Positions 24,001-37,083 of a stretch of 64,000 nucleotides of DNA are shown one piece after another. A program made the translations under genes and the position numbers. The notes beneath the pieces are model-generated. The model did not search any database and was not told the origin of the DNA. It saw nothing but the letters and a program-made list of their open reading frames with translations. Within the stretch, counting starts at the first letter, position 1; each line of letters begins with the position of its first letter. Source of the stretch: Nematostella vectensis (lineage: Eukaryota; Cnidaria; Anthozoa; Actiniaria; Edwardsiidae); assembly GCF_932526225.1 (NCBI RefSeq), contig NC_064042.1, positions 8,900,540 through 8,964,539 on the forward strand. Direction: 5' to 3'.

Positions 24001-24873
24001 CATATGAACTGAAAAGGATACTTCAAGATCCTTAAAAAAGAAATGACTCAGTATCCCCCGCACTCCCCCCATCCAGCTACCAGTCTGTAGTTTTTTTTAT
24101 CCAGCAATATAGGTATAGTTCCAGTTGTATTTCACGTTTTTAGATAAAATATAGACCTAAATTGAAATTAACAAAACTAATTATTTTCTACTTCTAATCT
24201 GACTCACAACTCCAATAAATCAAGTACATAAATCGAAACTATTTGCAATAATGAGTAAATCATCTTGCACACAGAGCTCAAAAGTGCTCAGTTGGCCACA
24301 AGACAAAGATAAGGCAGACTTCCAATATGGTTTACAAACTGCATAGCACTGCCTGGCCAAGAATGCCGAGTGTTTTTTCTTTTCGGAAGAAAAGATAAAT
24401 ATTACTGTCCAGAAAATCACTTGACTAGTATTTTAGTAGCTACTACTATAGTCTACCTTTCCTGTAGGCAACTAAATTAGAACTTCCCATTTCTGGTACT
24501 ATATTCTTCACCATAGTTAAGTTAGGTTATCTTACTTAAAGGTCACACTCCCCACATAATACATTGCATTTCTCTTACATTAAAAGAAATTCTAATTGAT
24601 TATAGAATTAAATTTGGTTGAGAAAAAGTATCACCTTTAAAGATTCTTTGTCAGCTGTCATTTTGTCATCAAAAAGCAAAATACTGAAATGTAGTGAGAA
24701 GTAAAAAGCATCCATTTCCATCAGCTGACTATGAAAGGCTGCAATAATTTTAGTATAAAAGTTTCATAGATTGTATTTTCAAGATTCCATAGCATAATCA
24801 TTCTTTAAAATTTAAATGAAAACAAATTTTGGCTGGCTAGTGCTCTTTAAGTCTTGTTACAGCAGCCTTTAAG

Positions 24874-24961
24874 CACAGGTAGCCCAAGCTCACTAAGTCT
24901 TCGTTTAGTATTAATTGTATATACTAAATTAAGACATATAGTGAGCTTGGGCTACTTGTGA
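24874..24961. repeat. Near-perfect 88-bp hairpin
   Basis: CACAGGTAGCCCAAGCTCAC and its inverted partner GTGAGCTTGGGCTACTTGTG flank a short AT-rich loop, with pairing continuing through AAGTCTT and TTTAGTAT. It is probably a minimal foldback element. Confidence 0.75.
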
Positions 24962-25526
24962 CTTTAAGGACATGCTTTATAGATAAATGATATCATATGA
25001 TATTACCATTATGGTTGTCCAGGCAAATAGCTGGTTTGATTTGTCCCAGCTTGTGTTACAAAAACAAGGTAATACTCCCCCCCCCCCCTCCCCCCAAAAA
25101 AAATAAAATGAGATGCACTCTTTAGTAGCGAACTAAATCTGCTTGAAGATCTATCATTGAGAAGAATAAAAATGGATATTGTTGTGCTATTTAACATCTA
25201 TCCATGAAAATTCTGACTATACAAGGTCATATTTTCTATTAGTTTAAAATATCACACACACAAAAAAAAAACTAGGATAACATAACATCAGGCAAGTCAT
25301 ACCCAGGAACCATTTTGGAAATATAGTTATCTACAAGAGTCACTTTTACTGTCGGATAGATTAAATTACTAAGTAATTCAAGTGGGTTTACTGAAATTTG
25401 CATGAGAGATTTGGATAAGAATTTCCCCATGTGAGTCATAAGCTTTAACTTATGAACGGCAGGTCTATAGAAGGCATAGGGGTGACAATTCTATCCAAAG
25501 AACTGTTTCTGCCATAATGCAATAAA

Positions 25527-25759
25527 AGCCACATTGTCACCAGTTTACTTCCAGTCGATTACATAACAATCTCTGATGATTTTTATCAGAAAACATGAAA
25601 AATATTTTAAAATTGCAAAAGCAGTGTGTCTACTTATTTCTTTGAGGATGTGAATGATAATTTAGAGCGGATGGCCTGTTAAATAGCATAGATTCATTTA
25701 TCTCTAGTTGGTTGAGATTTCCGTCGGCCCTTCAGAAGTAAACTGGTGACAATGCAGCT
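25527..25759. mobile_element. MITE family A, copy 3 (inverted)
   Basis: Ends AGCCACATTGTCACCAGTTT and AAACTGGTGACAATGCAGCT, with TTAA on the right and TAAA on the left. The interior is in the opposite orientation to the copies at 7.3 and 19.1 kb. Confidence 0.8.
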
Positions 25760-26077
25760 TTAAGTCTTCTAACTCAAGTTATCATGTCACAGGTTTTATA
25801 ATCTAAGCTATTTTACAGTAAATAATAAAATATTATACACAAACTGGAATTTTGATAAAATACTGTATAAAACTTATGTATTCAAAACAAGCCCCCTCTA
25901 AATTAATCTCTTTTGATAAATGTGAAGTACAGTAAACAGATGAACTTACAAGGGGGGCTACTAATGTAAAGGAATTAATGTAAAATAAAACAAGTTCCTT
26001 CATAGGATTTTCTACTTACACGCGACTATTGTGCATGATTATGGTATTCATTTTGTTGTGATTCCATGTATCAGTGA

Positions 26078-28988
26078 TCATAAGTCAACAGGTTTAATCA
26101 GATAGATTTTTTCTTCTTTTTCATTGGTGAATATTGGAGATTTCTTGTAGTGTTCGATTAGCAAGTCCATTGTGATAAAGGTGCGCTGTCCTATCTTGAA
26201 GCCACTTGTATCCTGAGATTGAACTCTGAAGTGTTTGATTCTGTCCGGGGCTTTCAGTGAAATGGAATAATCACCACTCTGTTAGAAATAATCATATTTT
26301 AGTCACCATACATACAACAACAGGGTGTAGCAAATTCTCCTTGGGGATGGAGGGATTTGAAAGTTGGCTGCACTCTACTATACTAAAAGGAACTAAAAAT
26401 TGTACTTTCTCTATACTGTATGCCTTCCCTGGAGGCAAGTTCAAACTCAATGCTGCTGTCATGGTAAGGGGTTTCAGTTTATCAATTGCAGGACAATAGG
26501 ATTAAAGGAGTCAGACCATTTTGCAAAAAAGAATTGGAGTTTAAAATAATCCATGTGATAGTTAGTTACCAAATACTGTAAGAAAAAAAGGGACAACACA
26601 GCAATGATAAATGTGCTTTTTACAAGCCTCCAAAACTCAAAATTCATAAAGAATTGAGCAAATTTTCATTTTTGAATTTGGAATTTGATAAAGTGTGTTT
26701 GTAACATTGGTAGGATACATATTCTTAGTGGGGCTTCCTCCCTCTATTCTCATTGTCTTTTCACAGCCGACAAAGCATCCTCGGGGAGCCAGGGCATCGC
26801 AGAGCAGAAAGAGCACTGAAAGACGCCCTGGGCAACTGCTCTGTAAAACCCATTTCTAAAAGGGTTTCTAATCCAATTAGTTGCCTGAATAGACTGTAAA
26901 AACAGTCTCGAAATTTACATATCAAGAGGAAAAAGACTAAACATAACAAAAATTCTATGGAAAGGCTTAAATTATTCTAGATAATTTAATGGTTGAGTCA
27001 AGTTTGGGGGATTTTACTTGAACTCTATTTAATTAACCTTCGATGTACAAAATAATTCTGATCGAGAAATCAAAGACATTTGAAATGAGTACAGTATGAG
27101 CCTCGTCACAGACTAAAAGTACTACAACGTTTCTGTGGTATATTTCGTATCGCAATGATGCACAAAATCGTTCATTTCTAGCAAGAACCTGAGTCCCGAA
27201 AAAAATTCTGAAGTCGGTGTTCCACTTTTCAATAATCCTTATCCATGTCAGGGCATTCTCCGATGTACCCAGAAGGTATATTACCTGCTATTTCATAATT
27301 GAGCTGAGCGGGCAAAGACCTGATCGAAAATTGTGTCCAAGTTTCTCTCTGCTCGTGCAACCCTTCGCAGACTCCAGACAAAACCTGATCTTGAGACTTT
27401 TACCAAACCGAGTAGGCTTTGCTATTTAGGTGTTTGTGAAGTGTTTCTGAGCGTGACGTCTGTCTGCTTTTCTAATTAACAAGGATAGCTCTGATTGGTC
27501 TCATTTTAATTTAATTATTATGAGAACAACCAGAAAGCGACTTTGATTTAATTTTTAGAAATGGGTTTTACAGAGCAGTTGCTCAGGGCGTCTTTCAGTT
27601 CTCTTTCTTTCTCACACGCTCCCTGTGTGCCCAATCTCGGCGATGCCCTGGGTCCCCAAAGATGCTGACAAAGCATAGCATAGTGAGCCAAACCCCGTGA
27701 ACAATACAGTACCTAAACAAGAACTGAAGACTGGGAAAATAAATCAACACAAGGTTAAAATGGTATGTTTTCTGCCTCTGTGAAAAACAGAGTAGTTGAT
27801 GTTTTAAGTGTTAATCCTTTGTCAGAGCAAAGAGATGCATAGCAAAGCTGGGTTTTATCTGAGTCTTCATGGCAACGCCATTGACTTGCTTTTAAAAGTC
27901 ACAATTTCCTGCAAGCTTTTGCCCTGATGAACGGTTAAACCTCGAAACGTCAGTGAAAACTGACATATCATTTCAACCTTGTGTTAATTTATTTCCCTAG
28001 TTATTCTACAGCTTGTCTGTAGTTTTTCTATTCATAATAGCACTGAAGATTGTTTTCCACATACCGTTGTTTCACTTTCCCTGACCAAGAAATCTCCATC
28101 AGTTCCATGGTTCAAGAGAAGCTGTTCGCCCTGTCTTCTTGAAATTCTCCCCCAGAACCATTCCTGATTAACAAATGGTAGCCCCTGATGAGACGGCAGA
28201 ATTTTCCGTTCAAATGAGAGTGAAGTCTCAGTCTGCGGCACTGGGATCTTGTCGGAAATTTCATTAGGGAACCTACGCTGTGTGGGTGTTGTTGGCTGTT
28301 CGTCTGAAACTGGTTTCACATAGTTTTTAGGCACCAGACCTTTAGACCCATCCTGCTTCTTTGCAAACCACCAATCAGGGTCTCCATCAGGTTGCTTAAT
28401 AACGTCCAAAACTTCACCTTTTTCAAAATTCAACTCTTCAGAATTAGGAGACTGAAACTGATAGAGAGTTATAACCTTGAGTAGTGGTACACTTTCCAGT
28501 TCAGTTATTTGGTCCTCAGCGTAGTTTGATGGGAACCAGCCCTGCCGTGTTCCAATAAACCCCTTCCACCATCCATCGCCTTCTTTTTCTAACACATGAA
28601 TAAGGTCTCCCTTAGTCAGCTGAAGCTCATCAACATGTATAGGCTGATAACTGAACTTGGCTTTGACAATACACAATGTCTTCTGTGGAGTCATGACTGA
28701 CTCGGGCGTGCAGTACTGGTTAGAGTCGTTATCGTAGCCGTTAGTATCTGACGAACTCTTCTTCTTGTCCTTTTTAAAGAACTGCTTAATTTTCGTCTTT
28801 TTCATGGCGTCCTTACGACCCACGTAGTTAGAGGGCACATATCCCTCCACGTTTTGGTCATTCCTCACCTTCCACCATGTCTGGGAATCATCGACAATCA
28901 CTAGCTTGTCATTTTTTTTTATCGACAGTTCCTCCTTTTCGTGTGCTTTGTAGTCATAGAGTGCTATTGCTATGGACTCTTCACTCAT
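26078..28988 (-). CDS. NCK: NCK-type SH2/SH3 adaptor protein
   Basis: Two coding exons, 28065-28988 and 26078-26278, join in phase 0 to give 374 residues, close to vertebrate NCK proteins (about 377). Domains in order: SH3-1 about 4-57 ([21 protein letters not shown]), a Lys-rich linker, SH3-2 about 105-160 (WWKG, GWFPSNY), SH3-3 about 171-227 ([13 protein letters not shown]) and a C-terminal SH2 about 277-372 starting WFWGRISR, with the phosphotyrosine-binding FLVRES at 300-305 and [11 protein letters not shown] near the end. NCK links phosphotyrosine receptors to actin regulators in the cytoplasm. An acceptor lies directly before the ATG, so at least one 5'UTR exon is upstream. The intron inside the SH2 holds two foldback elements. 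Confidence 0.95.
26775..27665. mobile_element. Long-TIR foldback element in NCK intron
   Basis: Inverted arms of about 90-110 bp: the left arm carries CCAGGGCATCGC, CTGAAAGACGCCCTGGGCAA and CAGTTGCC-type motifs, and the right arm is the reverse complement including GGGCACACAGGGAGC sequence absent from the left. GACAAA occurs just outside both ends, a possible target duplication. About 700 bp of unrelated AT-rich sequence lies between. Confidence 0.65.
27731..28000. mobile_element. Foldback element with hammerhead-like motif
   Basis: Inverted ends of about 35 bp (GGGAAAATAAATCAACACAA and TTGTGTTAATTTATTTCCC). Near the right end is CTGATGA (27924), 13 bases, GAAAC (27944), then a GTCAGT/ACTGAC stem. 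A fragment of the same family (AAATCAACACAAGGTTAAAG) lies at about 49627. Confidence 0.6.
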
Positions 28989-31917
28989 CTGAAAAAAAAA
29001 AGCGAAAATAATTAGCTTACAACTCAAAGATCAGAGCTTTATTTATATTTATTTATATCTGATGCATTGTAACAAAGGAAACTTACAACCCCCAGAAATA
29101 TGAGCAATTGTGAAATTTAAATTGCATTAAAACAGCTGAATTATAAAGAAACAAACTGAGCAAATATTTTTTGTTCCACTGTAGGATACCAGAAAAGATC
29201 CATTTCCCAATAGTGTGATTTTTCTCAGTCCATCCATAGGAATTTCTACCTCTAAAAGTGGCAAAAACACAGACCTGTGTCAGGCAATTTTACATATAGC
29301 CCAGTCAACCATCTAAAAGAATGGGCAACAAAATGAAACTGAGAGTAATAAGGAGCCAAGTGTAGTCTCTTTATAGTATATAAGTCAAAAACACGAAATG
29401 TCCAAACATTTCTAACAGGTACATAACTTGACTGTAAAATGCTTCTCTTATATGAAAAGCCAGTGATTGTCGCAAAGATACTAAAGCTTGTAAACAACTT
29501 AATAATTCATGTCACACTTTGGGTTAGTTTGATGTAAGCAACTCACAAGATTATTCCTGTGCTAATTATATTCTAATTAATCTCAATTTTCTTTATAATT
29601 TTGTGTAATCAATGGAAATGAATCAAAAGCTAATTTAAAATTCACAGTAACACATTTTGGTCACAGTGGGTTGTCTGGCCACTGGAATGTTAAATAGTTC
29701 TATACATCCTGAATCTTTTTACACACAAACATGACATAATCTTAACTGTATAGATTAAAGCTTTTTTATAAAATAAATAAACAAACATATGCTAAAAAAA
29801 GACTACAACTGATACTTTAAAACTTTGTTTATGTCTTGTGGTTAAAATTAATATGCAATAAGCTTTGTTATTGTATCCACCAAATGGAAGTGTGAAGTGT
29901 CATGTACACAACGCTTTTAGGAAGACAGGAAACATGCTGATACTATATTAGAATAGTGGTGACAATGTATCATATAACTATTTCTTGTAAGCTACCAGGC
30001 CATGTTACAATCATTGGCAGATTTTGCCAACAAAGGGACACCACGAACTCCCATATAAGGGCTCATTCTAAAAGCTGATTATTTTATTGCTAGACTAATT
30101 TAATAAAAACACCCATGGTAAATGTAAAAAGGATATACTAATTGCTCGCTGGAATTTAAAGAATGGGAAGTATATAAGGGCGAATCGCCTGAATGGGCAA
30201 ATTTTGGAACATTGTAAGTTGAGATTGTTAGATATTTAAGATGAAACTGTTGGTTTGGTAATAAATTCTACAACCAAACTCTTATTTTTTCTATGTATAA
30301 GAAATGATAAGTACTTAAAGATAGCCTATGACTACTAAGACTTATAAATTCTGATACCAATGACGAGTATAGATTAAAAAATTGCTAAGTCAACGACACA
30401 GCTTTTCGATGTTATTGCGCAAAACAGATGTAAATCCTTGTTATACATGCGAACGAATCCAATTATAGACGTTACCTCGATTGGCTTGCTTTCGCTTTCC
30501 AGAATCTTTTGTTAATACTTAAGGTTTGATCCACGAGGTAGTATCAATATGGGATTCATTTTCTAGGGCTTAAATGTTAGTTCAGTTGAATTAAGACCAC
30601 CACTATCTTACAAAACAACACTCAGTCGTTAACATCGCAATGACGAAATAACAAATTGTCCAAAGAATCTAATTTCCCGTGCCCATTTTATTAAACATCT
30701 TCGATGATAATTTCCTTCACGTTTCAGGAGAGTTAACCAAATCACAAACCGAAAGCTATGAATACAAACCAAGCGAATAGACAGCGAACCAGCGAAGTGT
30801 GATGGAATAAAAACTTTCTTGTTCGTTACATGATAACGCGTGCATATAAAAGCTCTCACAAAGTTATCTCTATCATAATAATAACCTCAAATCTAGGTAT
30901 GCACAATATCTGTTATCTAACCAAGGCAGATCTAAGGATCAAGTACATAAGAAACCTTACAGAGTAAAATAATTCAACCGAGAGCGTAGACTATCACTTA
31001 TTTGAACAGAGCAGTGTGAACATAGCAAGATTTCTACCAACCTTTGCCGGTGCGAACACATTGATTCAACCCTCAAACCATATAGATGATGATAAATGAC
31101 AGTTTCCTTATACAAATGAGAAGCCAAAGGATCTAGATTGCCTAAGTTGGGATACAGGAAGCACCAAACGTTAAATTTCGGAGAAATTTTCAAAAAATTC
31201 CACGTTCCTCCTAGCACAGCCGACGTAGCTTCCTGTCAAATATACACCCATGTCACGTGACAAAGAGAACTGGGGAAACGGGTGAATGAACACGGCCCAA
31301 ATACCACAGGGCTCCCGTTCGTTCGCTGATGCCTCGTGAACACAGTGGAAAAATATATTTTTCGCAGCGCATTTTCCCCTTCCAATCTTTCAACTGTGAT
31401 ACAACCATAGGAAAAACATGAATTAGGGCCGGCCAAGGTGTTATATTATATTAGTATCACAGTGTTTGTAGGGACCAGGGAAATTGTTAAAAAAACACGA
31501 AGGCGCGGTAACGGACTAAGCCCCGCCCCCATTTTAAAAATGGAAGAAAGTCCGATATGGCGGCTATTATCACAGCCAAGTCAAGAAAGAATGCCCCAAA
31601 TCCAATAGTGGAGCTTTTCCAATAGTGGAGCCTGTACAGAGACAATAACTGCAACAGGCGTTGTGTGATGGGGGACAACATTTTGAATATTTACATCAAG
31701 TATTCATACAACAATACTATACAACAGTTTATTTCTCCAACTGTCAAATTTTTCACCAGTTAAGTTATTATACATTACTTATATCATCTGTACAAAGATT
31801 AAAACCAGCACAACATTCAACACCATGACACGTATACTAAAATGCTGAGATTTTTTTTCTTTTTTTTCAGGCAGAGCCAGGCATGTGTGTAGGATCAATA
31901 CCAGGAATACGTTTTGC
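28989..31917. other. NCK 5' intron/UTR region and UBAC2 3' flank
   Basis: No coding exon recognised in 2.9 kb. It is AT-rich and mostly unique-looking. The NCK 5'UTR exon and promoter should lie within it; the best candidate is near 31530-31570, with a GC box (CCCCGCCCCC) and a GATATGGCGGC motif close together. Confidence 0.45.
31520..31575 (-). promoter_or_regulatory. Candidate NCK promoter
   Basis: A GC-rich patch in AT-rich surroundings with AGCCCCGCCCCCATTTT and TCCGATATGGCGGCTATT, resembling Sp1 and YY1-type elements of TATA-less promoters. It sits about 2.5 kb upstream of the NCK ATG and just downstream of the UBAC2 stop. The assignment rests on position and motifs only. Confidence 0.3.
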
Positions 31918-34900
31918 TCATGAGGCATTGGCTAATAGCACATTAGTGGCAGTGTTTATGTCATTATTTGTCACTGTTAGAGCATGAAGGACATCTTGTC
32001 TGGAAAACCCCATCTCAACAAGAGTCTGTACCTGCAGGGCAAACAAAAATACTTTGTGAACATTACAAGGACAATCAAAACATAAATTGTGAACATTACA
32101 AGGACAATCAAAACATAAATTGTGAACATTACAAGGACAATCAAAACATAAATTGTGAACATTACAAGGACAATCAAAACATAAATTGTGAACATTACAA
32201 GGACAATCAAAACATAAATTGTGAACATTACAAGGACAATCAAAACATAAATTGTGAACATTACAAGGACAATCAAAACATAAATTGTGAACATTACAAG
32301 GACAATCAAAACATAAATTGTGAACATTACAAGGACAATCAAAACATAAATTGTGAACATTACAAGGACAATCAAAACATAAATTGTGAACATTACAAGG
32401 ACAATCAAAACATAAATTGTGAACATTACAAGGACAATCAAAACATAAATTGTGAACATTACAAGGATTTTTATTCAGAGTGACAGGAGCGAAAAATGGA
32501 AAAGTTCAAATTATAAGGTTTGAAAAGTTCAAGGTATAGTAAGACTCTTGATTTGTATGAAATTTCCAAATCTGGGCAAAATTGCTACTTTTTTCATGAT
32601 CTATATGGCATCTTTGCTCAATCACATCTTAAGAACAGATCATCTACCAAAAAATACTAAAACTTCTTTTGTTTTATATTATGCAAGGAACCTCTATGCA
32701 AAATATGAAACAAAATGTAAGCTACATAACACAACCATTTTAATTTTGACATTTTTTGCTCCTGTCATTCAGAGAAGACCTACCTGATCCTCTGAAACTT
32801 CAGCGGTTGGTTGCTGTTGGGGAATATCCCCATTCTCATGGCCGTTCATTAAGCCCTGGTGTCCTGCACCAGGCTGGTTACCCCATAGCCACTCCCCAAG
32901 CCCTCCTGCGGGAACCATCACCTCAGAATAGCCTTGGCCTGCTCTAGCACGGTTCTATCACGCAAGGGAAACACCATGATTAAGATATATCTTCATGAAA
33001 ATAACACTTATCATTCTAGGAGAGTAAAATCATATTTTTCGCTAGCTCAATGCTATAAATGGAAATTGAATACACACTTAAAGTAAATCTTCTCAGCCCA
33101 AAGTGGATAAGACCAAGGGGAGGGAAGGCTATGAAAAGATATTAGGCATCACTTGCCTAAAGTATTATGAAAAAAATTCTAATATTACAAAAATATCCAG
33201 TAAGGAAAGAATGATTCATGCCACCAAAAGAAGTGAATAGAAGTGGGCGTCACTTGCCTAAAGTATGATGAAACAAATTCTAATATTGCAAAAATATCCA
33301 GTAAGGAAAGAATGATTCATGCCACCAAAAGAAGTGAATAGAAGTGGGCGTCACCTGCCTAAAGTATGATGAAACAAATTCTAATATTGCAAAAATATCC
33401 AGTAAGCAAAGAATGATTCATTCCACCAATAAAAGTGACATCCTGGCCCCTTTTTTTATAGGTTTTATAAAACAAACCAAAAATCTGTTGCTATCCCACC
33501 TGGGGATGTCCAATATTGGCTTGTGCTGCCATTCGTCTCATGATCTGCTGCTCATATAACTCCATCCGTTGCTGTTCCTGAATCTCCAGGGTGGCACCCA
33601 TAGGGAAAGCCTGCCGCGGCTCCAAAGTTGACTCTTCAAAATACCTCCCAAGCATTCTTGAGCACAGCCCAGTAAATATATCAGGAATTTTGAGCCACTG
33701 CTGCACGTAAGCAAAGTTGTGTTTGTAAAGCAAGCCAGAGACCTGTTGAGAGTGTAAAGTTTTATCAAATCAGCCATTTTCATTACACTGTAAATAGAGG
33801 ATTGGAGAAAGAAATTTCTGTTACTCTCTTCTTAAAGTAATGTCTGTCAACCTCAATCAATTTTATTGAATATATGCCATGTGTCAGCACAATATTTCAA
33901 GGTAAAATCGTAGTTCTAAGACCAATTTATGCTTTGTTGATTTCATAAGATGGGTAATATAATCACATGGTTTATGCATATTTTTGGAATTGAGTAGAAA
34001 TGTGATGAGGCCTATTCTTTTTCTAATATCATTTATAATAACATGTATGAGGTATGATGTCTCAAAAGACAAAGGTGTGTTGTCACATGGGTGGTCAGGG
34101 CCCTCAAAATTTCATAATGTACAATTAAAGTTCTCTTGTCGGGTCAAAACTTACTATACCACATGTTCCAGCTAGAAGGGATTCCTTGGTAGTAAACAGC
34201 AACTAGGTAAAATGATTCAGAAAAGTTATGTAATTTTCATAGTGTTAACACAGCATGGTTATATGGTTATAAGGAGACTAAACAAGCACCAGCTTTCTCA
34301 CCCTTCGGGAGAAGGATTTCTAATGCCCTATCCTACTGTCTGGCTATGCTCTTCAAGCCTTTTATATTATCTTTTTTGTATCACACTTTTGTCATCTATT
34401 GTATTGTGAATCCTACGCCCCACATGAAAATCAGCAGTTTTTATTTATTTAAAATCTGTTGTTGTGGTGAGGGTGTTTAAATAAAGATATACCTTAAGGC
34501 CTAAATTTTGACCACCAATACATGACTTGAATTAACAAATAAGAATACTGATCAGGTTTTAAATCTGCCAGATTTTGCCGGCTTTCTGGATTTTGGTGGC
34601 GAAAAAAAGCCTGCATACATATGAAAGGGGAATACAGAAAAAAAGAGCCGGCAAAGACCAGAAAACAGCCGGGACCCGGCTTCTATTTTGAACCCTGCTG
34701 ATGCCTGGCCCCTCCGCCACATCCCATGTTACATGGCACTGTAGGGTGTGGGGTAACTAACAACAACAACATTTTATTATCTTTTTTCACATTTAAGCAG
34801 AACCTGTCATTGGGACAGTATGCACTGTATGGTGCCATATTGTCTCCGGACGAATCATAGAAAAATACACCAGAAGAAAGAAATGCAGGGAGTGGAGATA

Positions 34901-36677
34901 TTGCTGCAAAACTGTACTGCTGCATAGATTATCTGATGCAGGCCTAAAGGCTTTACCTGCAGAGCAAGAAAGTAGCTTGGGATTTTGCTAGAAATGGGCA
35001 AGGCCAGTACAGTTATAGCAGCATCTACACTTGGGACATCCAGGTAGTAATAGACTAGAAATGCAAAGATCACGCCATATCTGCAGCACGGTTAAGAAAT
35101 ATATAACACAGCTGGGTGGGTGGGTGGGTGGGTGGGTGGGTGGGGGGTTAAGTGACAGTTCAGATTGTACAACTCTCTATGATAATCAATCACACATCTA
35201 CAACTTTACAATGAAGAATAATAGACTAATAATAGACTAACAGAAAAATAATCTTCATTAATAAATAGGATATGGTCCTGATGGAAGGGCTCCCAGCTCA
35301 TGCCCAAATGACCTCAATCCATACACTGTTACTAGCTGAAGTCCTGCCGCAATAACACTATTTGCAAAGACATGGCACTAAAAAAAAAAACTCACAATCA
35401 GTAAGTTCAACAGGAGTCAATTGGCATCGAATCTGGTTTTAAAGATTTTTTTTACCCCTTTTTCTTCTTATTTTAAGGGTACAAAATTGTCTGCTCTCTT
35501 GAACCTTTTGTGTTTAAATATCTTATCAGGGGAGTATCCCTCTCTCTGAAAAAGAAGCTAATGAGACATGATGAGAGCTTCTAGTAGTGCATTTTCAATT
35601 ACTATGAAAAAAAAATTCATCAGTTGCAAATTGGTAATGTGGATGAATCAAATATAATAAATATCATACTTACACAAAACTTCTTGGAACCAAACCTCCT
35701 TTCCAAAACCCGAAACCAGTAGAGCAATAGTGAGCCGCAAATCAAGTCCCGAGTTGAGGAAAAAGAAATGGTTGAGCTGAAGAATTGCCAGACCTGAGAT
35801 AAAGTATGAACAGTCAGGATACCTTTAATTATAAAAGGGACACCCTAAATTTGACAAAGACTGGCTGCTTGTTGGCTGGTTTTAAAAATCAGGGTTGCCT
35901 CTCATTTAGGGAAAAAAAGCCATTAAAATTCACATTATTCTGCCAAAATAACACTGAGTTTCCCTGCACATCTTTAACAAAGAAGGGTCAATACTGTTTT
36001 TTTTAATAATATTTTTTCCCAGTGTACTTTTATATCCATCACTCCTCAGAGATATATATCGCTGTGATTAAGGCTAAAACTCACAAATAGCTACTGTCAT
36101 ATGTTTTATACATCGGTTCCCCTTCCCCCTCCTTCGAGAGACCCTGGACCTGCCCCTGCTCCCTATCTTTGGTTTCCACCAGGCGGTCTCTCTCAGCAAC
36201 TGAGCTAGTTCAGATATATTTTCTTCGCTAGTGAGGCTACTATACCTTGGCATGTTGCACTAGATGGAGCCAATGAGAAGTAGAAAGAAACTTGTTGGCA
36301 GTTGATGAGGCAAGGAATATGTTAAGCAAGGAGGCTGATCCAGTGAGTATTAAGAAACTTTTGCTAACAGGAGTGCGGTCTGAAGAGCAAGGGTAAGGAT
36401 AAGCGTGGGTAAGTTATATAATAATGTAAACAGTCTTGCTTTATTGTTGTGATGTATGGATCAAAGCCATCTAGAAAATGAATGCAAAGGGATAATTATA
36501 AAGCAATGATCGCCTGGTCCAATTTTACGTTTTATATGGTTGACCATATCATATATTTCTTATACGCTATCGATTATCATTTAACTTATGTTGTAAACAG
36601 TCATAAACAAAAATGGCGGATGAAATGTCAAATGCTCTCTACTTACAAAATCCTTTATTTCTTGTCCCAGGAAACAT
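31918..36677 (-). CDS. UBAC2: UBA domain-containing rhomboid-like protein (UBAC2)
   Basis: Nine exons join in frame: 36647-36677, 36246-36379, 35674-35793, 35274-35377, 34957-35080, 34155-34202, 33500-33742, 32784-32954 and 31918-32031, giving 362 residues (human UBAC2 is about 344). Recognisable blocks are the N-terminus MFPGTRNKGFYRTPVSKSF, FRVLERRFGSKKF, ALPSGPYGVIFAF, SGLLYKHNFAYVQQWL, MGATLEIQEQQRMELYEQQ and a C-terminal UBA domain (EVSEDQVQTLVEMGFSRQDV). The first half is hydrophobic, fitting a multi-span ER rhomboid pseudoprotease. Family members act in ER-associated degradation and UBXD8 retention. Introns carry a 33-bp array, a 105-bp array and an apparent U12-type splice pair. Confidence 0.93.
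32053..32465. repeat. 33-bp minisatellite in UBAC2 intron
   Basis: Twelve or so nearly perfect copies of a 33-bp unit containing TTGTGAACATTACAAGGACA and ATCAAAACATAAA. It begins about 20 bp upstream of the last UBAC2 acceptor. Because 33 is a multiple of three, both strands stay open and give repetitive pseudo-proteins; nothing suggests these are real. Confidence 0.95.
33144..33445. repeat. About 105-bp tandem repeat, three copies
   Basis: Each unit contains TCACTTGCCTAAAGTATGAT, AAAAATATCCAGTAAGGAAA and GAATGATTCATGCCACCAAA. It lies on the donor side of the UBAC2 exon at 33500-33742. Confidence 0.85.
35081..35273 (-). other. Probable U12-type (AT-AG) intron of UBAC2
   Basis: On the minus strand the preceding exon must end ...TCAGGACC for the protein to continue GP|YGVIFAF, and the intron then starts ATATCCTATT, the minor-spliceosome 5' consensus. 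A branch-like TTTCTTAACC lies about 12 bases before the CTGCAG acceptor. No GT donor fits the frame here. Confidence 0.7.
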
Positions 36678-37083
36678 CTAACACTTCCCAGTCGCAGGAT
36701 ACACCTACAGCCAACACTAGTCCGAATATGAAGTCTTTCAGATTTAAGATTTGGGAGCATTTATCGTCAAAATATTTTCTACAAGCTGAAAGTGAAACCA
36801 CTTTTGTTTTTCTACAGCCTTCCCATCAAGCTATGCAGGCTTGCAGGCTATTCGGGCCCACTCTCAACACAGGGTGACCAAAATATCAAGCGTTTCCTTG
36901 AATTTTACAAGAGAGACGGTATAAAAGAATATATTGATTGAAATGTGGGTTGAAAGCCATATAAGTTTTATGCTTTATAGTATTGTCTACAAACAGCACC
37001 TCTATTGAGAACCGAAAGTGGACCTTCGGCCGTTGTGGGGGGGGGGGGGGGGGGGGGAGGTGCGTTCGCCAAGCTGGCATGTT

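Larger units (their letters stand above)
22567..26077. other. Intergenic: homeobox promoter side and NCK 3' flank
   Basis: No coding gene recognised in 3.5 kb. It contains MITEs at 23737-24000, 24874-24961 and 25527-25759 and a C-run near 25080. The sequence just right of 22566 should carry the homeobox 5' region, and that just left of 26078 the NCK 3'UTR; neither end could be fixed from sequence alone. Confidence 0.5.

Noticed and set aside
31968..32483. Long repetitive open frames on both strands (NCEHYKDNQNI-type and MFTIYVLIVLV-type repeats)
   Set aside because: They are produced by a 33-bp intronic minisatellite whose length is a multiple of three; the strand of the real gene splices it out.
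36150..36215. tRNA-like AGCTCAGTTGCTGAGAG on the minus strand
   Set aside because: No matching B box or acceptor stem; probably a relic.
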